Of a DNA stretch of 64,000 bases, positions 36,716-47,240 are shown one piece after another. Below the pieces are notes generated by a model. It saw nothing but the letters and a program-made list of their open reading frames with translations, made no database searches and had not been told where the DNA came from. Position 1 is the stretch's first letter. Each line of letters opens with the position of its first letter. The stretch comes from Rhodopirellula bahusiensis (GTDB lineage Bacteria > Planctomycetota > Planctomycetia > Pirellulales > Pirellulaceae). Both the position numbers and the translations under genes were made by a program. The stretch is taken from positions 124,001-188,000 of the forward strand of contig NZ_NIZW01000012.1 in the NCBI RefSeq assembly GCF_002727185.1, given 5' to 3'.

Positions 36716-39700
36716 TCGTCTCCCTCGGGAGCCGTTGGCGTGGAAGCTTCGGCTGCGGGAGCCTCTGCTTTCGGTGCCGCGGGTGGGTCCGCTGGAGGTG
36801 TTTCAGCAGGCTTCGCTTCCGCTGGTTTTTCACCGACGGGCTTCTCAGCGGCAGGTGGTTTCGCAGCCGGTTTCTTGTCCGCAGGAGGAGTCGTTTGGCC
36901 TTTCTCCTTGCTGAACATTTGCATCAGATCGCCGAAGGATCGCATCGGCTCATCGCCTTTGGCCATCGCATCGCTGATCTTTGGCTTTTCGGGATCCTTA
37001 CCGATCACTTCGTAAACTTCTGGTTTCTTCGGTCCACGACCGCGACCGCCTCGGCCACCATCGCGTCCTCCGGGACGACCACCTGGTTTGCCGCCGCGGC
37101 CGCCTTGTGCACCTCGGCCTTGGCCCTGGCCACCACGACCTTGACCGCCGCGTTGACCACCTTGGCCCGAGCGACCATCGCCACCGGACTGTCCGCCCCG
37201 ACCACGTGGTGCCGAATCCGATCGTTGACCTTGCCCAGCGTTTTGTCCTCCGCCTTGGCCGCCTTGCCCACCACGTTGACCGCGACCGCCTTGGCCACGA
37301 CCACCGCGTCCGCCACGTTCGTTCTGTCGACGAGTTTCCATCGCAGCTTCGCGTTCCGGCGAGATCGCACTCAAAGCAACCCGACGACGTTTCGCATCCG
37401 TCCCGGTCACCCAAGCGGTGATGACGTCACCAACTTGAACCGCTTCGTGCAAGTCTTCGACATAGCTGTCTGAGATACGGCTGACGTGAATCAAGCCACT
37501 GCAATCGGGCGACAACTCGATGAACACGCCGAACGGCATCACGCCGACGACCACACCGATGACTTGGTCACCCTGTTTCAGTTCGGCCAACGATGGCATC
37601 GCGGTCATGACGGCGGGTGATTCGCCCTCGGAGGCTCCTTCGCCGAACGGATCGCACAACCAACGAACCAATTGATGCGAGCGTCGCTTTCCGATTTGCC
37701 ATTCTTTGATGAGTTTGTCGACAGCAGCACGTTCTGGCATCGGGCGGCGAACGGGCTCCGGTGCGGCGGGTGCCGCGGGAGCATCCGCTTCGGCCGAATC
37801 ACCATCGGACGCAGCAGCCTCTTCGCTGCTGGCCTCAGGACTGCTGGACTCGCCATCGCTCGGGACCGCGTCGCCTGAGTCGGCGGCGGCTTCCGGTGAG
37901 GCGGCTTCCGAATCAGCAGCAGGGGTCTCTTCGGACGCAGTTTCGTCCGATGCAGTCGCTTCCGCTGGCGTTTCTTCCGCGGCAGCTTCGTCAGAAGCGG
38001 GAGCCTCGGGCGATTCCGCGGCAGCTTCCGCCGACAACTCGGCGGTCGTGTCGCTGTCGGCTACTTCTGAATCAGTGTTTTCGGATTCAGCACCTTCGGA
38101 TGCAGCGGCTTCAATGGTCGCTTCCGCGGGAGCTTCGACGGCGGCTACGGGAGCCGGCGCAGGCTCGCTGTAGTCAGGCAATTCGTAGGCGGGCGGGCGA
38201 TCCGGCGGCAATTCAACGCTCAGCGCGGTGGCCAGCTTCTTCGCGAGCGGATAGTCGTCCGGATGAATCAACGTTCCGTCGAGTGTTTCTTCACTGGCGA
38301 AAACGCGAAGGAACGGCATCGCTTGACGAGAGTTGACCACGGAAGGCCACTCAACCGCGGTCGCCAAATCCTCGCGAGAGGCAATCAGTTTTTCACGACG
38401 ACGTCCTTCGATGGCCTGCGAAATCTCAGGCGTGATGCCTGGCAAACGCTGCATCCAGGTGGTCGCGGTCGAGTTGACGTCGACACCGCCGCGGGCTGCT
38501 CCGCTGACCATCACGTCTTCGAGTGCCGACAAAACGGCATCGTCGGAAAGTTCTCGCTGGAACGAACCCAGACGCAATTTCAGTGGGTCGACTTTGACCA
38601 AGGCTTGAGCGGGCTGCATCGCCGAGAACGCAATCCACGCGGCCGCACGGAAACGACGCGGAGTCGACTTCATCTCTTGGTCACCGGCCGGTCCGCCAGC
38701 GTAAGCATCCGCACCGCTGCGGTCTGCCAACGTCCAACGCACTGACTTGTCGGCCGATTGTTTGATCAATTCGCCTACCGCGATCATGCAAGCCCGACGC
38801 GCGGGTCCGTTGCTGATCACGATCAGATCGACGTGGTGAGCGTGAATCAGCTCACCCATCTTGGTCACAGCCAACGTCCGCATTGCCGCCGATAATTGAC
38901 ACGGAATGTCTTCGCTGTGAAGCAGACGCCCATCCGCCGAGACGATCGAAGTCGCAGCGGTCCGAGGCCCGACGGCGTCGATCGACATCACGACTTTGGC
39001 TTCGACGCCACCGCGGTTGATTTGCGAGTGGAGGTTGTCGGCGGCAATCGCGACCAATCGTGCCGAAGCCTGCTCCTGCAACTCGTCCCACCAAGCGGCT
39101 TCGGCGGCGTCACGAATGATGGCTTCGTTTTCGAGCACCAAACCAGACAGACGATCCGCCAGCGGACGATTGAATCCGGCTGTTGTTTTCTGAAGCTCAG
39201 CGACCAACTTCGCTGCGTCGTAATCGAATGCACACTGGGCGACCTGGCTTCGCAGGGCACGCCCGAGCATCACCAATTGGAACGAGCTCAGCTTGTTCGC
39301 GGGCATGCTTTTGCCGGCCAACGGTTTGAGCGTGCTGACCAGCCAACGACGACGGCGTTGTCGCGGAGAAATCTTCTTCGACTTTTTGGCCTTCGCTTTC
39401 GCGGGAGCCGCTTTGGCAGCCGGAGCTTGCTTGGTCACCGACTCCGCGGGTTTGCCAGCGGCAGCAGGTTCGTCCGATGCAGCGGGCTTGTCCGCAGCAG
39501 GTTGCTCGGTCGATTCCGTTGCTTCAGCGGATGTGGCGGCTTCAGATGTCGCAGTTTCCGATACCCCAGAATCTGCTGCGGGGGTTTCAGTCGCGGGTGC
39601 TTCCGCAGCAGCGGCAGGCTCAGCTGCAGCCGGCTCGGCCGGAGCCGCTTGTTCGGCCGGTGCGGTTTCAGCGACGGGCTCGCTGGCTGGCGTCTCAGCG

Positions 39701-40566
39701 GGTTCCGCTGCCGGAGTCTCTGGGCTGCTGGTTGTCTCGGTGCTGCTCGCTTCGGGTGCGGAGGTTTCGGCGGCAGGTGTTTCCGCAACTGGCGTGGCCG
39801 CGGCCGCTTCAGTTGAAGTTTCCGCAGCGGGAGTTTCCGGCGGGGCTTCTGCAGCGGCCGCTGACTTCTTCGATTTGGGCTGAGAATCGGACGAATCCGC
39901 TGGCTCGTCCCCGGATTGAATGTGCGGGTCGTGAACTTCCATCACGCGAATTTTCGCGTTCCGAGAAAGCCAACGGACCGCTGCGCCAACGATTCGTGGG
40001 TCGCCGATCAAACGTTTGGCGATCGTCGCGTCCAGTTTCGCCAGGGCTCCATCGACATCGTTCGAAGCCGACTCCGGTGCGGCAACTTCGCCTTCGGTGG
40101 CGGTTTCAGCTGCCGCAGGCTCAGCCGAAGCGGACTCGGCAGCCAAGGCTTCTGCCAAAGCTTTTAGATCTTCCCCGTCGCCTTTTTGCGGGTTCAGCGT
40201 ACGAACAGCCAAACGTTGGGCCAGGTTCGCCGATTCACCGGTTTCTAGTTTGACGCGGCGACTCAGGCGGTCGAGCAGACGTTTGGACTGGGCATTCCCA
40301 ATCGCTCGGCCGATGGCAGGGTCCGCCAGCGGAGTTTGCTTCCAAGCGTCTTGCAGATCCGATCGATACTCGTCGAGTTTTTTCTGCGTTCGCACCGCAT
40401 GGGCGAGGTTCCAAAGACTGGCCTCGTCAATGTCTCCGAGTTCGTCACGCCGATATCGCGAGAGGAACGGGGGCGTGTAACCTTGCTCAATCAGTGGCAG
40501 GGCCAGGCGTAAACTCGAGACCTCGCATCGCCCGCGTTGGGCGATTGCGTCCAGATCAACAGTCAT
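36712..40566 (-). CDS. tex: Tex-like S1 RNA-binding protein with very large low-complexity insertions
   Basis: The 1284-residue product carries the Tex architecture in order: Tex N-terminal helices (about 1-210; PPFLSRYRRDELGDIDE), YqgF/RNase H-like domain (about 522-625; SIDAVGPRTAATSI), helix-hairpin-helix (about 690-735; GVDVNSTATTWMQRLPGI) and S1 domain (about 995-1065; GVVVGVMPFGVFIELSPDCSGLIHVSRI). Two Ala/Glu/Pro/Ser-rich segments (about 215-390 and 800-940), a Gly/Arg/Gln-rich segment (about 1078-1185) and a Pro/Ala/Lys-rich tail (about 1220-1284) enlarge it from the usual size of about 770. Tex is implicated in transcription and RNA quality control. Confidence 0.87.
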   Translation of the reverse strand: MTVDLDAIAQRGRCEVSSLRLALPLIEQGYTPPFLSRYRRDELGDIDEASLWNLAHAVRTQKKLDEYRSDLQDAWKQTPLADPAIGRAIGNAQSKRLLDRLSRRVKLETGESANLAQRLAVRTLNPQKGDGEDLKALAEALAAESASAEPAAAETATEGEVAAPESASNDVDGALAKLDATIAKRLIGDPRIVGAAVRWLSRNAKIRVMEVHDPHIQSGDEPADSSDSQPKSKKSAAAAEAPPETPAAETSTEAAAATPVAETPAAETSAPEASSTETTSSPETPAAEPAETPASEPVAETAPAEQAAPAEPAAAEPAAAAEAPATETPAADSGVSETATSEAATSAEATESTEQPAADKPAASDEPAAAGKPAESVTKQAPAAKAAPAKAKAKKSKKISPRQRRRRWLVSTLKPLAGKSMPANKLSSFQLVMLGRALRSQVAQCAFDYDAAKLVAELQKTTAGFNRPLADRLSGLVLENEAIIRDAAEAAWWDELQEQASARLVAIAADNLHSQINRGGVEAKVVMSIDAVGPRTAATSIVSADGRLLHSEDIPCQLSAAMRTLAVTKMGELIHAHHVDLIVISNGPARRACMIAVGELIKQSADKSVRWTLADRSGADAYAGGPAGDQEMKSTPRRFRAAAWIAFSAMQPAQALVKVDPLKLRLGSFQRELSDDAVLSALEDVMVSGAARGGVDVNSTATTWMQRLPGITPEISQAIEGRRREKLIASREDLATAVEWPSVVNSRQAMPFLRVFASEETLDGTLIHPDDYPLAKKLATALSVELPPDRPPAYELPDYSEPAPAPVAAVEAPAEATIEAAASEGAESENTDSEVADSDTTAELSAEAAAESPEAPASDEAAAEETPAEATASDETASEETPAADSEAASPEAAADSGDAVPSDGESSSPEASSEEAAASDGDSAEADAPAAPAAPEPVRRPMPERAAVDKLIKEWQIGKRRSHQLVRWLCDPFGEGASEGESPAVMTAMPSLAELKQGDQVIGVVVGVMPFGVFIELSPDCSGLIHVSRISDSYVEDLHEAVQVGDVITAWVTGTDAKRRRVALSAISPEREAAMETRRQNERGGRGGRGQGGRGQRGGQGGQGGGQNAGQGQRSDSAPRGRGGQSGGDGRSGQGGQRGGQGRGGQGQGRGAQGGRGGKPGGRPGGRDGGRGGRGRGPKKPEVYEVIGKDPEKPKISDAMAKGDEPMRSFGDLMQMFSKEKGQTTPPADKKPAAKPPAAEKPVGEKPAEAKPAETPPADPPAAPKAEAPAAEASTPTAPEGDE

Positions 40567-40852
40567 CGGATGTCGGTCGCTTTGCTAGCATCGTGGGACA
40601 ATTCGAATGCGCGCGTGACACATCTCTCTTACGAGTGACAAGCCATCGGTCAAAACATTGCGGCGATCGAATCGAAAGAAACGGTTGAGATTGAGTCGTA
40701 AGCGTCATTCACCATCGCAGTGAAAGCCACATGGAGCGGATCGAAACACCGCCGCCAAGTCAGCGTCGCGAGGACCTTCGGTGAATAGCCACCAACGGAG
40801 GCTTGGAACCAAGGCGGGAGAATAGCGCCGTAGGACCGAACTGTCAACCTTC

Positions 40853-42010
40853 TCAGATCCTCGATACATACTGGCCGCTCAAGCGGCGAACAAACCGTTT
40901 CATCTCCAAAATGCTGACAATCGCGTTCACCCGGGACGCAGGTAGCCCACTGCTGAGCGTCACCTCGTCAATGGCCGTACCAGATGTCCCCACCGCAGCC
41001 AAAACCTGACGTTCAACGTCATTGAGCGTCATTTCACGGCCATCCCGAACCGCTTCCCCCCCGTCGACCGCGGTGGCCTCCGACACGTTTCCGCTCAGCG
41101 GCCCGAGCAATTCCAGCACGTCGTCAGCGTGCTGAACCAGCGTCGCACCGTCTCGAATCAGGTGGTGACACCCTTGCGACGCCCGACTATTCACCTGACC
41201 AGGTAGAGCACCGACAGACCGGCCCAATTCCGATGCCAAACGTGCCGTGATCAGCGATCCACTCCGCATGGGAGCCTCGATCACAAGGGTTGCTTGTCCC
41301 AAAGCCGCGATGATTCGGTTGCGTTGCGGAAACATCCCGCCACGAGGTTGGGCCATCGGTGCATATTCGCTGATCACAGCCCCCTGCTGAGAAATTTCGT
41401 CGGCCAACGGTGCATTTTCAGCGGGATAAATCTTCCCCAGCCCTCCGCCCAGCACAGCGATCGTTCGCCCGTCAGCTTCGAGAGCCGCACGATGAGCCGC
41501 CGTGTCGACTCCGCGAGCCAACCCGCTGACGATCGTCACACCAGCCCGAGCGAGATCCATTGCGATTCGGCGAGTTTGCTGCAATCCGTACGCGGTCGCG
41601 TGCCGGGTTCCGACAATCGCCACCGAAATCGTGTCCCTCGGCAAAAACGAACCGCGACAAAACATCAATGGCGGAGCGTCCTCCAGCTCTTCCATCGCCG
41701 CCGGATAAGACGACTGCCCCCGACGCAGAATATTGACATCCTTCGCCGCACACCAAGCGAACACGTCCTCGATGTCGACATGATCGTCCGCCGTGTCAAT
41801 CACGTGAGCCATCTTCGGCCCCACACCATGCACCGACGCAAGCGAGTTTTTGTCCGCGCTTAAAATGGAACGTGCCGACCCAAAGGCGTCCATCAATGAC
41901 GTCAACGTCCGCGGCCCCAGACCAGGAAGCATGCACAATTGAACCAACTCACGAGTCGTGTCTTCGCCCCCAGCGACATCCTGATTCGGAATCGATCGAC
42001 TGTCATTCAT
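40853..42010 (-). CDS. dprA: DNA processing protein DprA
   Basis: The 385-residue product loads RecA on incoming single-stranded DNA during transformation. It has an N-terminal helix-hairpin-helix region (LCMLPGLGPRTLTSLMDAF and LASVHGVGPKMAHVID), the DprA Rossmann domain (VAIVGTRHATAYG, VSGLARGVDTAAHRAAL, VLGGGLGKIYPAEN) and a C-terminal winged helix (LSSGLPASRVNAIVSILEMKRFVRRLSGQYV). Length and order are standard. It implies possible natural competence, although no other competence genes are nearby. Confidence 0.94.
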   Translation of the reverse strand: MNDSRSIPNQDVAGGEDTTRELVQLCMLPGLGPRTLTSLMDAFGSARSILSADKNSLASVHGVGPKMAHVIDTADDHVDIEDVFAWCAAKDVNILRRGQSSYPAAMEELEDAPPLMFCRGSFLPRDTISVAIVGTRHATAYGLQQTRRIAMDLARAGVTIVSGLARGVDTAAHRAALEADGRTIAVLGGGLGKIYPAENAPLADEISQQGAVISEYAPMAQPRGGMFPQRNRIIAALGQATLVIEAPMRSGSLITARLASELGRSVGALPGQVNSRASQGCHHLIRDGATLVQHADDVLELLGPLSGNVSEATAVDGGEAVRDGREMTLNDVERQVLAAVGTSGTAIDEVTLSSGLPASRVNAIVSILEMKRFVRRLSGQYVSRI

Positions 42011-42358
42011 CAGTTGTCCACCATGGATTTGGTTCGCATGAATCCTCTCGCCCCAGCATCATTTCACCTGATCAGGGCGAAAGAGTCTCCCCTTCAAGTT
42101 TCTCGTTCTTACTACGCAGCTGTGTGCTCAAGATGCAAGTTGCCCACAACACCCATGCCGACTCAAACGCGATTGAGTCGAACAAAACCGAAAGCAGCAA
42201 CAACGAGAAGCCCACCCGCCTCGCCGTTCAACGCGGGCATGCCCCACCCCTGCAGATCAGGCCGATAGAAAAGGAAACTCCGAGCCACTAGCATAGCAGT
42301 CCTCCTCCGACGTCTTCTTCGTTCCTTCTTCCTTCGCTCACGATTCACGGTCGACCAT
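42011..42358. other. Divergent intergenic region between dprA and the moxR unit
   Basis: This 348-base gap must contain the promoters of dprA (leftward) and the moxR unit (rightward). I see no convincing promoter pair, hairpin or RNA gene. Frames crossing it lack family features. Confidence 0.5.
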
Positions 42359-43303
42359 ATGTCATTTCGGGCCGCGTCCGACTTATGTCAAAACCTCTGC
42401 GATAACTTGGCAAAGGTCGTTTTGGGCAAAGACGAACTTGTTGACTTGCTGGTGGTCGCTTTGCTGGCCGGCGAACACGTCTTGCTGGAAGACGTTCCCG
42501 GAGTCGGCAAAACGCTAACCGCCAAAGCACTCGCTCGAAGCCTGGATGCCAAGTTCACGCGGCTGCAATTCACTCCTGACTTGCTGCCCAGCGACATCAC
42601 CGGCAGCATGATCTACCGGACCGACACCAGCCAATTTGAATTCGCACCCGGACCGATCTTCGCCAACATCGTGCTGGCCGATGAAATCAACCGCGCCCCA
42701 CCACGGACTCAATCGGCGTTACTCGAAGCAATGAGCGAAGGGCAGGTCACCGTCGATGGCGTGACTCATGAATTACCAAAACCGTTCATGGTGGTCGCCA
42801 CCCAAAACCCATTTGAATACGAAGGCACCTACGCGTTGCCCGAGAGTCAGCTGGACCGCTTCCTTTTACGAACATCCATCGGTTACCCATCGCGAAACGT
42901 TGAACGCGATATTTTGACGACGCACAAGTCAGGCGAACCCGTCGATGAGCTTCAATCAATTGTCGGCGCGGCAGAGGTGTCCTCGGCCCAGGCCAATGTT
43001 GGACAAGTCCGCATGGACGAATCGTTGGTGGACTACTTGCTGGACATCGTGGAAGCGACACGTCATCACGACGCGTTTCAAGTCGGTGTCAGCACGCGAG
43101 GGTTGATCAGTTTTCACCGAGGTTGCCAAGCGATGGCGATCCGGCGTGGTCGCGACTACGTCACACCCGACGACATCAAACAAATGGCCGTTCCATCGCT
43201 GGCCCACCGAGTCTTGGCCGAAGGCATCTTCCAAGGCGGCAACCGATCCGTGGTCGAGCAACAGCTGGCCGATTTGATCGAACCCATTCCCGTGCCGGTT
43301 TAA
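42359..43303 (+). CDS. MoxR-family AAA+ ATPase
   Basis: A 314-residue AAA+ protein with Walker [10 protein letters not shown] (43-51), Walker [12 protein letters not shown] (about 104-114), the sensor region [24 protein letters not shown] and a C-terminal lid. MoxR ATPases act as chaperones that activate partner proteins, often VWA or DUF58 proteins. It is six bases upstream of a DUF58 gene and starts a five-gene unit. Confidence 0.92.
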   Translation: MSFRAASDLCQNLCDNLAKVVLGKDELVDLLVVALLAGEHVLLEDVPGVGKTLTAKALARSLDAKFTRLQFTPDLLPSDITGSMIYRTDTSQFEFAPGPIFANIVLADEINRAPPRTQSALLEAMSEGQVTVDGVTHELPKPFMVVATQNPFEYEGTYALPESQLDRFLLRTSIGYPSRNVERDILTTHKSGEPVDELQSIVGAAEVSSAQANVGQVRMDESLVDYLLDIVEATRHHDAFQVGVSTRGLISFHRGCQAMAIRRGRDYVTPDDIKQMAVPSLAHRVLAEGIFQGGNRSVVEQQLADLIEPIPVPV

Positions 43304-43309
43304 ATCACG

Positions 43310-44578
43310 ATGTCCCTGCAGCGACGCAACACTCGCAATCGCCTGACGCGGCTCGGTTGGCAATTCATGCTGATCGGTATGTTTGGACTTCTCGGCGGGT
43401 CGCTCAACGGATTGAACCTACTGATCGTTGTTGCTGCGATGACTCTTGCGGTGCTGTTGGCTCAGTGGCGAGTCAGCCGGTCCACGATCGAATCCGTTCG
43501 CGTCGATCGGCGGGTCCCCAGCGAAGTGTTCGCTGGCAAACCCGCGAGAATCCGATATCAAGTCAGCAACCGCCATCGATTGATGCCGCTGTGGTTGATC
43601 TGCCTCAGCGATCAAATCATGCGGACCGGTGCGGACTCCCAGGCCATCGGATCGAGCAGCAACGCATCGACTCCCGCCATCGAATCCCGTTCGATCCACA
43701 CCGGCGTCGGGCTGCTGCTTCCTTCGAAAGCCACCAGCGCCTACCTCGATCTCACGTTTGAACGACGCGGGCGATATCGCTTGGGAAGATGGCGAGTTTC
43801 CACAACCGCGCCGTTTGCTTTATCGACCGCATGGCGTGAATCGACAGACGAAGAAGAATTTGTGGACGTCTACCCACGTCTGTTGAACCTGCCTCGATCC
43901 TGGCGACAACGTCTGCCCACCAAGGTCGGCAACGTCTCCTCCTCGGCTCACCGGCAAGGCCATGCCGACGAAGTCTTCTTCGGTCTTCGCGAATATCGCC
44001 GGGGCGACAGTCGACGACACATCCACTGGCGTACCACGGCACGAATCGGTGACTTGGTTGTGCGTCAATTCGAACAACAACGTCGATTGGACATCTGCTT
44101 TTTGGTCGATGCATACTGTCCAGCTTCAGCGGGCGAGAATGATCCTGCTTATGAAAGCGTCGAAACCGCAATCAGTTTGGCCGCTTCATTGGTGGTTCAG
44201 CTGTTCGGTGGATCGGGCAGCCAAATCATGCTGAGTGTCGCGGGCCAGCAAAACGAAACCTGCGGCGGCGGCCTGTCCCGCGAAGCTTTGAGACGGATGC
44301 TGCAAATTCTCGCTCGCGTGCAAACCACCGCCGCTCCAGACTTGGACCAATCTCTGGAACAAGTCGCCGGAGCGGTCAAGCATCTGCCCGACCTGGTCGT
44401 ACTCAGCCCGAGACCATTGTCAGAAGTTTTGGCTTCGGATGACAACCAATCCTCATTGCTGCGACAATGGCAACAACGTGGGCGATTGAACTGGGTCAAC
44501 CTGTCCGGCCGAGACGCCACAACCTGGATCGCCGAAGGCTCGTCTTCCAAATCATCCGCCGAGGCACTGCATGAGTGA
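43310..44578 (+). CDS. DUF58 domain protein
   Basis: The 422-residue product has two N-terminal hydrophobic helices (FMLIGMFGLLGGSLNGLNLLIVVAAM, about 18-45) and the DUF58 signature FFGLREYRRGDSRRHIHW (about 222-239), followed by a VWA-like domain (DICFLVDAYCPAS). DUF58 proteins typically pair with MoxR and a transglutaminase, as here. The exact function is unknown, but the set is linked to cell-envelope functions. Confidence 0.9.
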   Translation: MSLQRRNTRNRLTRLGWQFMLIGMFGLLGGSLNGLNLLIVVAAMTLAVLLAQWRVSRSTIESVRVDRRVPSEVFAGKPARIRYQVSNRHRLMPLWLICLSDQIMRTGADSQAIGSSSNASTPAIESRSIHTGVGLLLPSKATSAYLDLTFERRGRYRLGRWRVSTTAPFALSTAWRESTDEEEFVDVYPRLLNLPRSWRQRLPTKVGNVSSSAHRQGHADEVFFGLREYRRGDSRRHIHWRTTARIGDLVVRQFEQQRRLDICFLVDAYCPASAGENDPAYESVETAISLAASLVVQLFGGSGSQIMLSVAGQQNETCGGGLSREALRRMLQILARVQTTAAPDLDQSLEQVAGAVKHLPDLVVLSPRPLSEVLASDDNQSSLLRQWQQRGRLNWVNLSGRDATTWIAEGSSSKSSAEALHE

Positions 44579-47240
44579 CGCTTCGATTGCCGACGACGAA
44601 ATGAGCCGCACCGACGCACTCAATCTGCGTGAGTTGCAGGCGATCACCGAGACCATTCCGGACTCGCCGCTTCGCCTGCGAACAAAACTTGCGTTCGCGT
44701 TGGTGACGATGTTGTCTGGACTGGTGATCGGCAGCAGTGGACAAACTGAATCGCTGCCAATCATCGTGGTGTTCTTCAGTGTGGTCGGATTCCTATTTGT
44801 CGACTGGATGAAACTGTTTGCGTTGCCCTCCGTGATCGCCTACGCCGCCATGGCGATCGCAGCGATCTACTGCGTCACGGGCTTCATGCAAGACGACATG
44901 CAAGTCGGCAACAAGATGGAAGCCGTTGCGGAACTGTTGATCATCGCTCAGTCAATCTTGATGCTGCAGGAAAAGACGTCGCGACTGTTTGAACAACTCA
45001 TGATTTTCGCGTTGCTCAATTGCGTGGTCGCGGCAGTTTTCAATGATGCGTTTGCCTATGCGATCTTCTTCATCCCGCTGGCGATCTGCGGTGGCATGGC
45101 CATCACCTTGCTCGCGGCTGACAACGTAGTCGAGCAATCCCAGTCACCAGACCAGAACGCTAGCCTTGCGGCGCGTCCTTCAGCTTTAAACACGGAACCC
45201 GATCATTCCAATATCAAGTGGAACAACTCAGCCGCGGTGGATTCGTTTGCACGAGCGGGCGTGAACCTGCCGTGGATGATCGGGGTGATTTTGTTCCCCG
45301 CGGTTCTACTGTTCTCCGCCTTGTTCTTCTTTGGCCTGCCAAGACGCGTGGATGCCTCTCGAGGCAGCTCGCAAGGCGTTGCCTTGGTTGGGTTCAGCGA
45401 GGAACTGCGTCTGGGCGCGATCCAGCAGATGCAACAGAGCACTCAACGTGCTTTGCGAGTCGACTTGATCGATCGAGAAACCAAGAAACCTTACCCGGTC
45501 ATCAATGATCTGTATCTTCGCGGGGCGGTGCTGGAACAATACATGGTCGAAGCATCGACAACCTGGCGAGCGACTTCGGTGTCCATGTCACCACCGCGGC
45601 CATTGCCTCCCGAATATGTTCCACAACGCGCCAGCGACTCAAACTTTTACGACCGTGTGAATGTTCGCATCGGATGCGAATCAATGAACACCGAGAAGCT
45701 TTTCGCGATCGCGCCGTATCACTGGTCTCCCGGCAGTGATGACTTGGTGGAACTCAGCGGAAAATGGACCTTCGCCCGTCGCAACACCTCCGGCGGATCA
45801 GTCTCCGCTGGCGCGTTGGGCACGCCGTGGTACCCGCCCGTCAAATATCACTTCGGGACACACGCGTTTCGCAACGGTGCTCAAAGCCGATGGCTGGCGT
45901 ATCAAACACCTATGCTCGAAAGGTCCGTCAAGCCAGACGAACCTTCGGCGGATCTTACCGCCAACGACCTGAACTACATGGACCAGTTGCTTGAGTACCC
46001 TCAGGTCCTGATTCCCAGCGCCGAGATCTTGGCGAATTCACTCGTTGAAGACTTGCCAAGCAACAAAAAAACTGCCGCCGGGATCGCCGACGCTTTCGAG
46101 AAACACTTGGCGTTCAGCAGAGAATTTCGATACTCGCTGCAACCCAATCCATCGGCCACGGTGGGTGTTGATCCGATCGAACAATTCCTTTCAACCGACC
46201 GACGTGGTCACTGTCAATTTTTCGCGTCGGCGTTGGTGATGATGCTGCGTAGCCAGAACATCCCGGCTCGATTGGTTGTCGGCTATCACACCGACGAATT
46301 CAGCGAACTGGGCCAGTACTTCATCGTTCGACAAAACCACGCTCACGTTTGGGTCGAGGCATTGATCAATCGCGAGGACATCCCGGTCGGAACGTCGGTG
46401 TACGGGCAACCCGAGTCCGAATTCTATTGGCTGCGTTTGGATCCAACCCCGGGTGGCGGCGGAGTTGCCGGGGCCGAAGCCGGCAGCAACCAAATGCTCG
46501 ATCTGGCACAGGATCTTTGGGACGACTACGTCATTGAAATGGATTCGAAACGCCAGGAGACCGCCCTGATGTCCACACCAGGGCTGGCTCCGATGACGGC
46601 CTCTTATCGATCATGGATCGACCGAACACGAGAACTCGCCATGCGAATCAACGCCGGCGATGTGGAAGGCCTCGGCGGAGGCAAACTATTCTCGTGGCAG
46701 GGTGCCGTGATAGCAATCGTGCTCGGCATCCTCGCATTGGTCGGCCTGAAAATTCGCTTCCCACGTTGGTTGCGCAGCAAACTCGGCAAGAATGGCCAGC
46801 AAAAAGCCCCCCGGCCGACGATCCCGTTCTATGCCGAAGCACTCGATCTGCTTTCGAATCTTGGCATCGAACGACGACCAGGCCAAACGCCCGAAGAACT
46901 CACCCGGCAGCTTGCGGTTGCCAGCTCATCTTCTGGCTCCACCTCAACGCTGAATTCAAACGAGCCGTCTTCTGCGGAACCGAATCAAAACGATGAACGT
47001 GTGCAGGCCCTCGGACCGATGCGTCGTTTGACCGACGCCTTTTACGCATTACGGTATGGTCAGGATTCAGCGGCACCTGGAGCAGCTCACCAAGCTTCCG
47101 GCGATAGCACTGCAAAGCCCCACGCGGATTCCACTTCGTCGGGTGCTTCCGCCAAATCGGACCCGGCCATTTCTTCGCGTCCTGACATCGAAGATGCACT
47201 GAACACCCTTCGCCAAATTGCAAAGCGTTCAACCTCATGA
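44571..47240 (+). CDS. TgpA-like transglutaminase membrane protein
   Basis: The 889-residue product has a multi-helix N-terminal membrane domain (about 40-270), a periplasmic transglutaminase domain with the Cys-His-Asp triad at C548 (DRRGHCQFFASALVMML), H592 (HAHVWVEAL) and D624 (LRLDPTP), another helix near 700-722 (GAVIAIVLGILALVGL) and a C-terminal DUF4129-like region rich in Ser. It overlaps the DUF58 gene by eight bases and cmk by four. The substrate is unknown. Confidence 0.9.
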   Translation: MSDASIADDEMSRTDALNLRELQAITETIPDSPLRLRTKLAFALVTMLSGLVIGSSGQTESLPIIVVFFSVVGFLFVDWMKLFALPSVIAYAAMAIAAIYCVTGFMQDDMQVGNKMEAVAELLIIAQSILMLQEKTSRLFEQLMIFALLNCVVAAVFNDAFAYAIFFIPLAICGGMAITLLAADNVVEQSQSPDQNASLAARPSALNTEPDHSNIKWNNSAAVDSFARAGVNLPWMIGVILFPAVLLFSALFFFGLPRRVDASRGSSQGVALVGFSEELRLGAIQQMQQSTQRALRVDLIDRETKKPYPVINDLYLRGAVLEQYMVEASTTWRATSVSMSPPRPLPPEYVPQRASDSNFYDRVNVRIGCESMNTEKLFAIAPYHWSPGSDDLVELSGKWTFARRNTSGGSVSAGALGTPWYPPVKYHFGTHAFRNGAQSRWLAYQTPMLERSVKPDEPSADLTANDLNYMDQLLEYPQVLIPSAEILANSLVEDLPSNKKTAAGIADAFEKHLAFSREFRYSLQPNPSATVGVDPIEQFLSTDRRGHCQFFASALVMMLRSQNIPARLVVGYHTDEFSELGQYFIVRQNHAHVWVEALINREDIPVGTSVYGQPESEFYWLRLDPTPGGGGVAGAEAGSNQMLDLAQDLWDDYVIEMDSKRQETALMSTPGLAPMTASYRSWIDRTRELAMRINAGDVEGLGGGKLFSWQGAVIAIVLGILALVGLKIRFPRWLRSKLGKNGQQKAPRPTIPFYAEALDLLSNLGIERRPGQTPEELTRQLAVASSSSGSTSTLNSNEPSSAEPNQNDERVQALGPMRRLTDAFYALRYGQDSAAPGAAHQASGDSTAKPHADSTSSGASAKSDPAISSRPDIEDALNTLRQIAKRSTS

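Noticed and set aside
37706-38173. Ser/Ala-rich plus-strand frame within the Tex gene
   Set aside because: It is the complement of the Ala/Glu-rich insertion of Tex; repetitive GC-rich DNA keeps all frames open.
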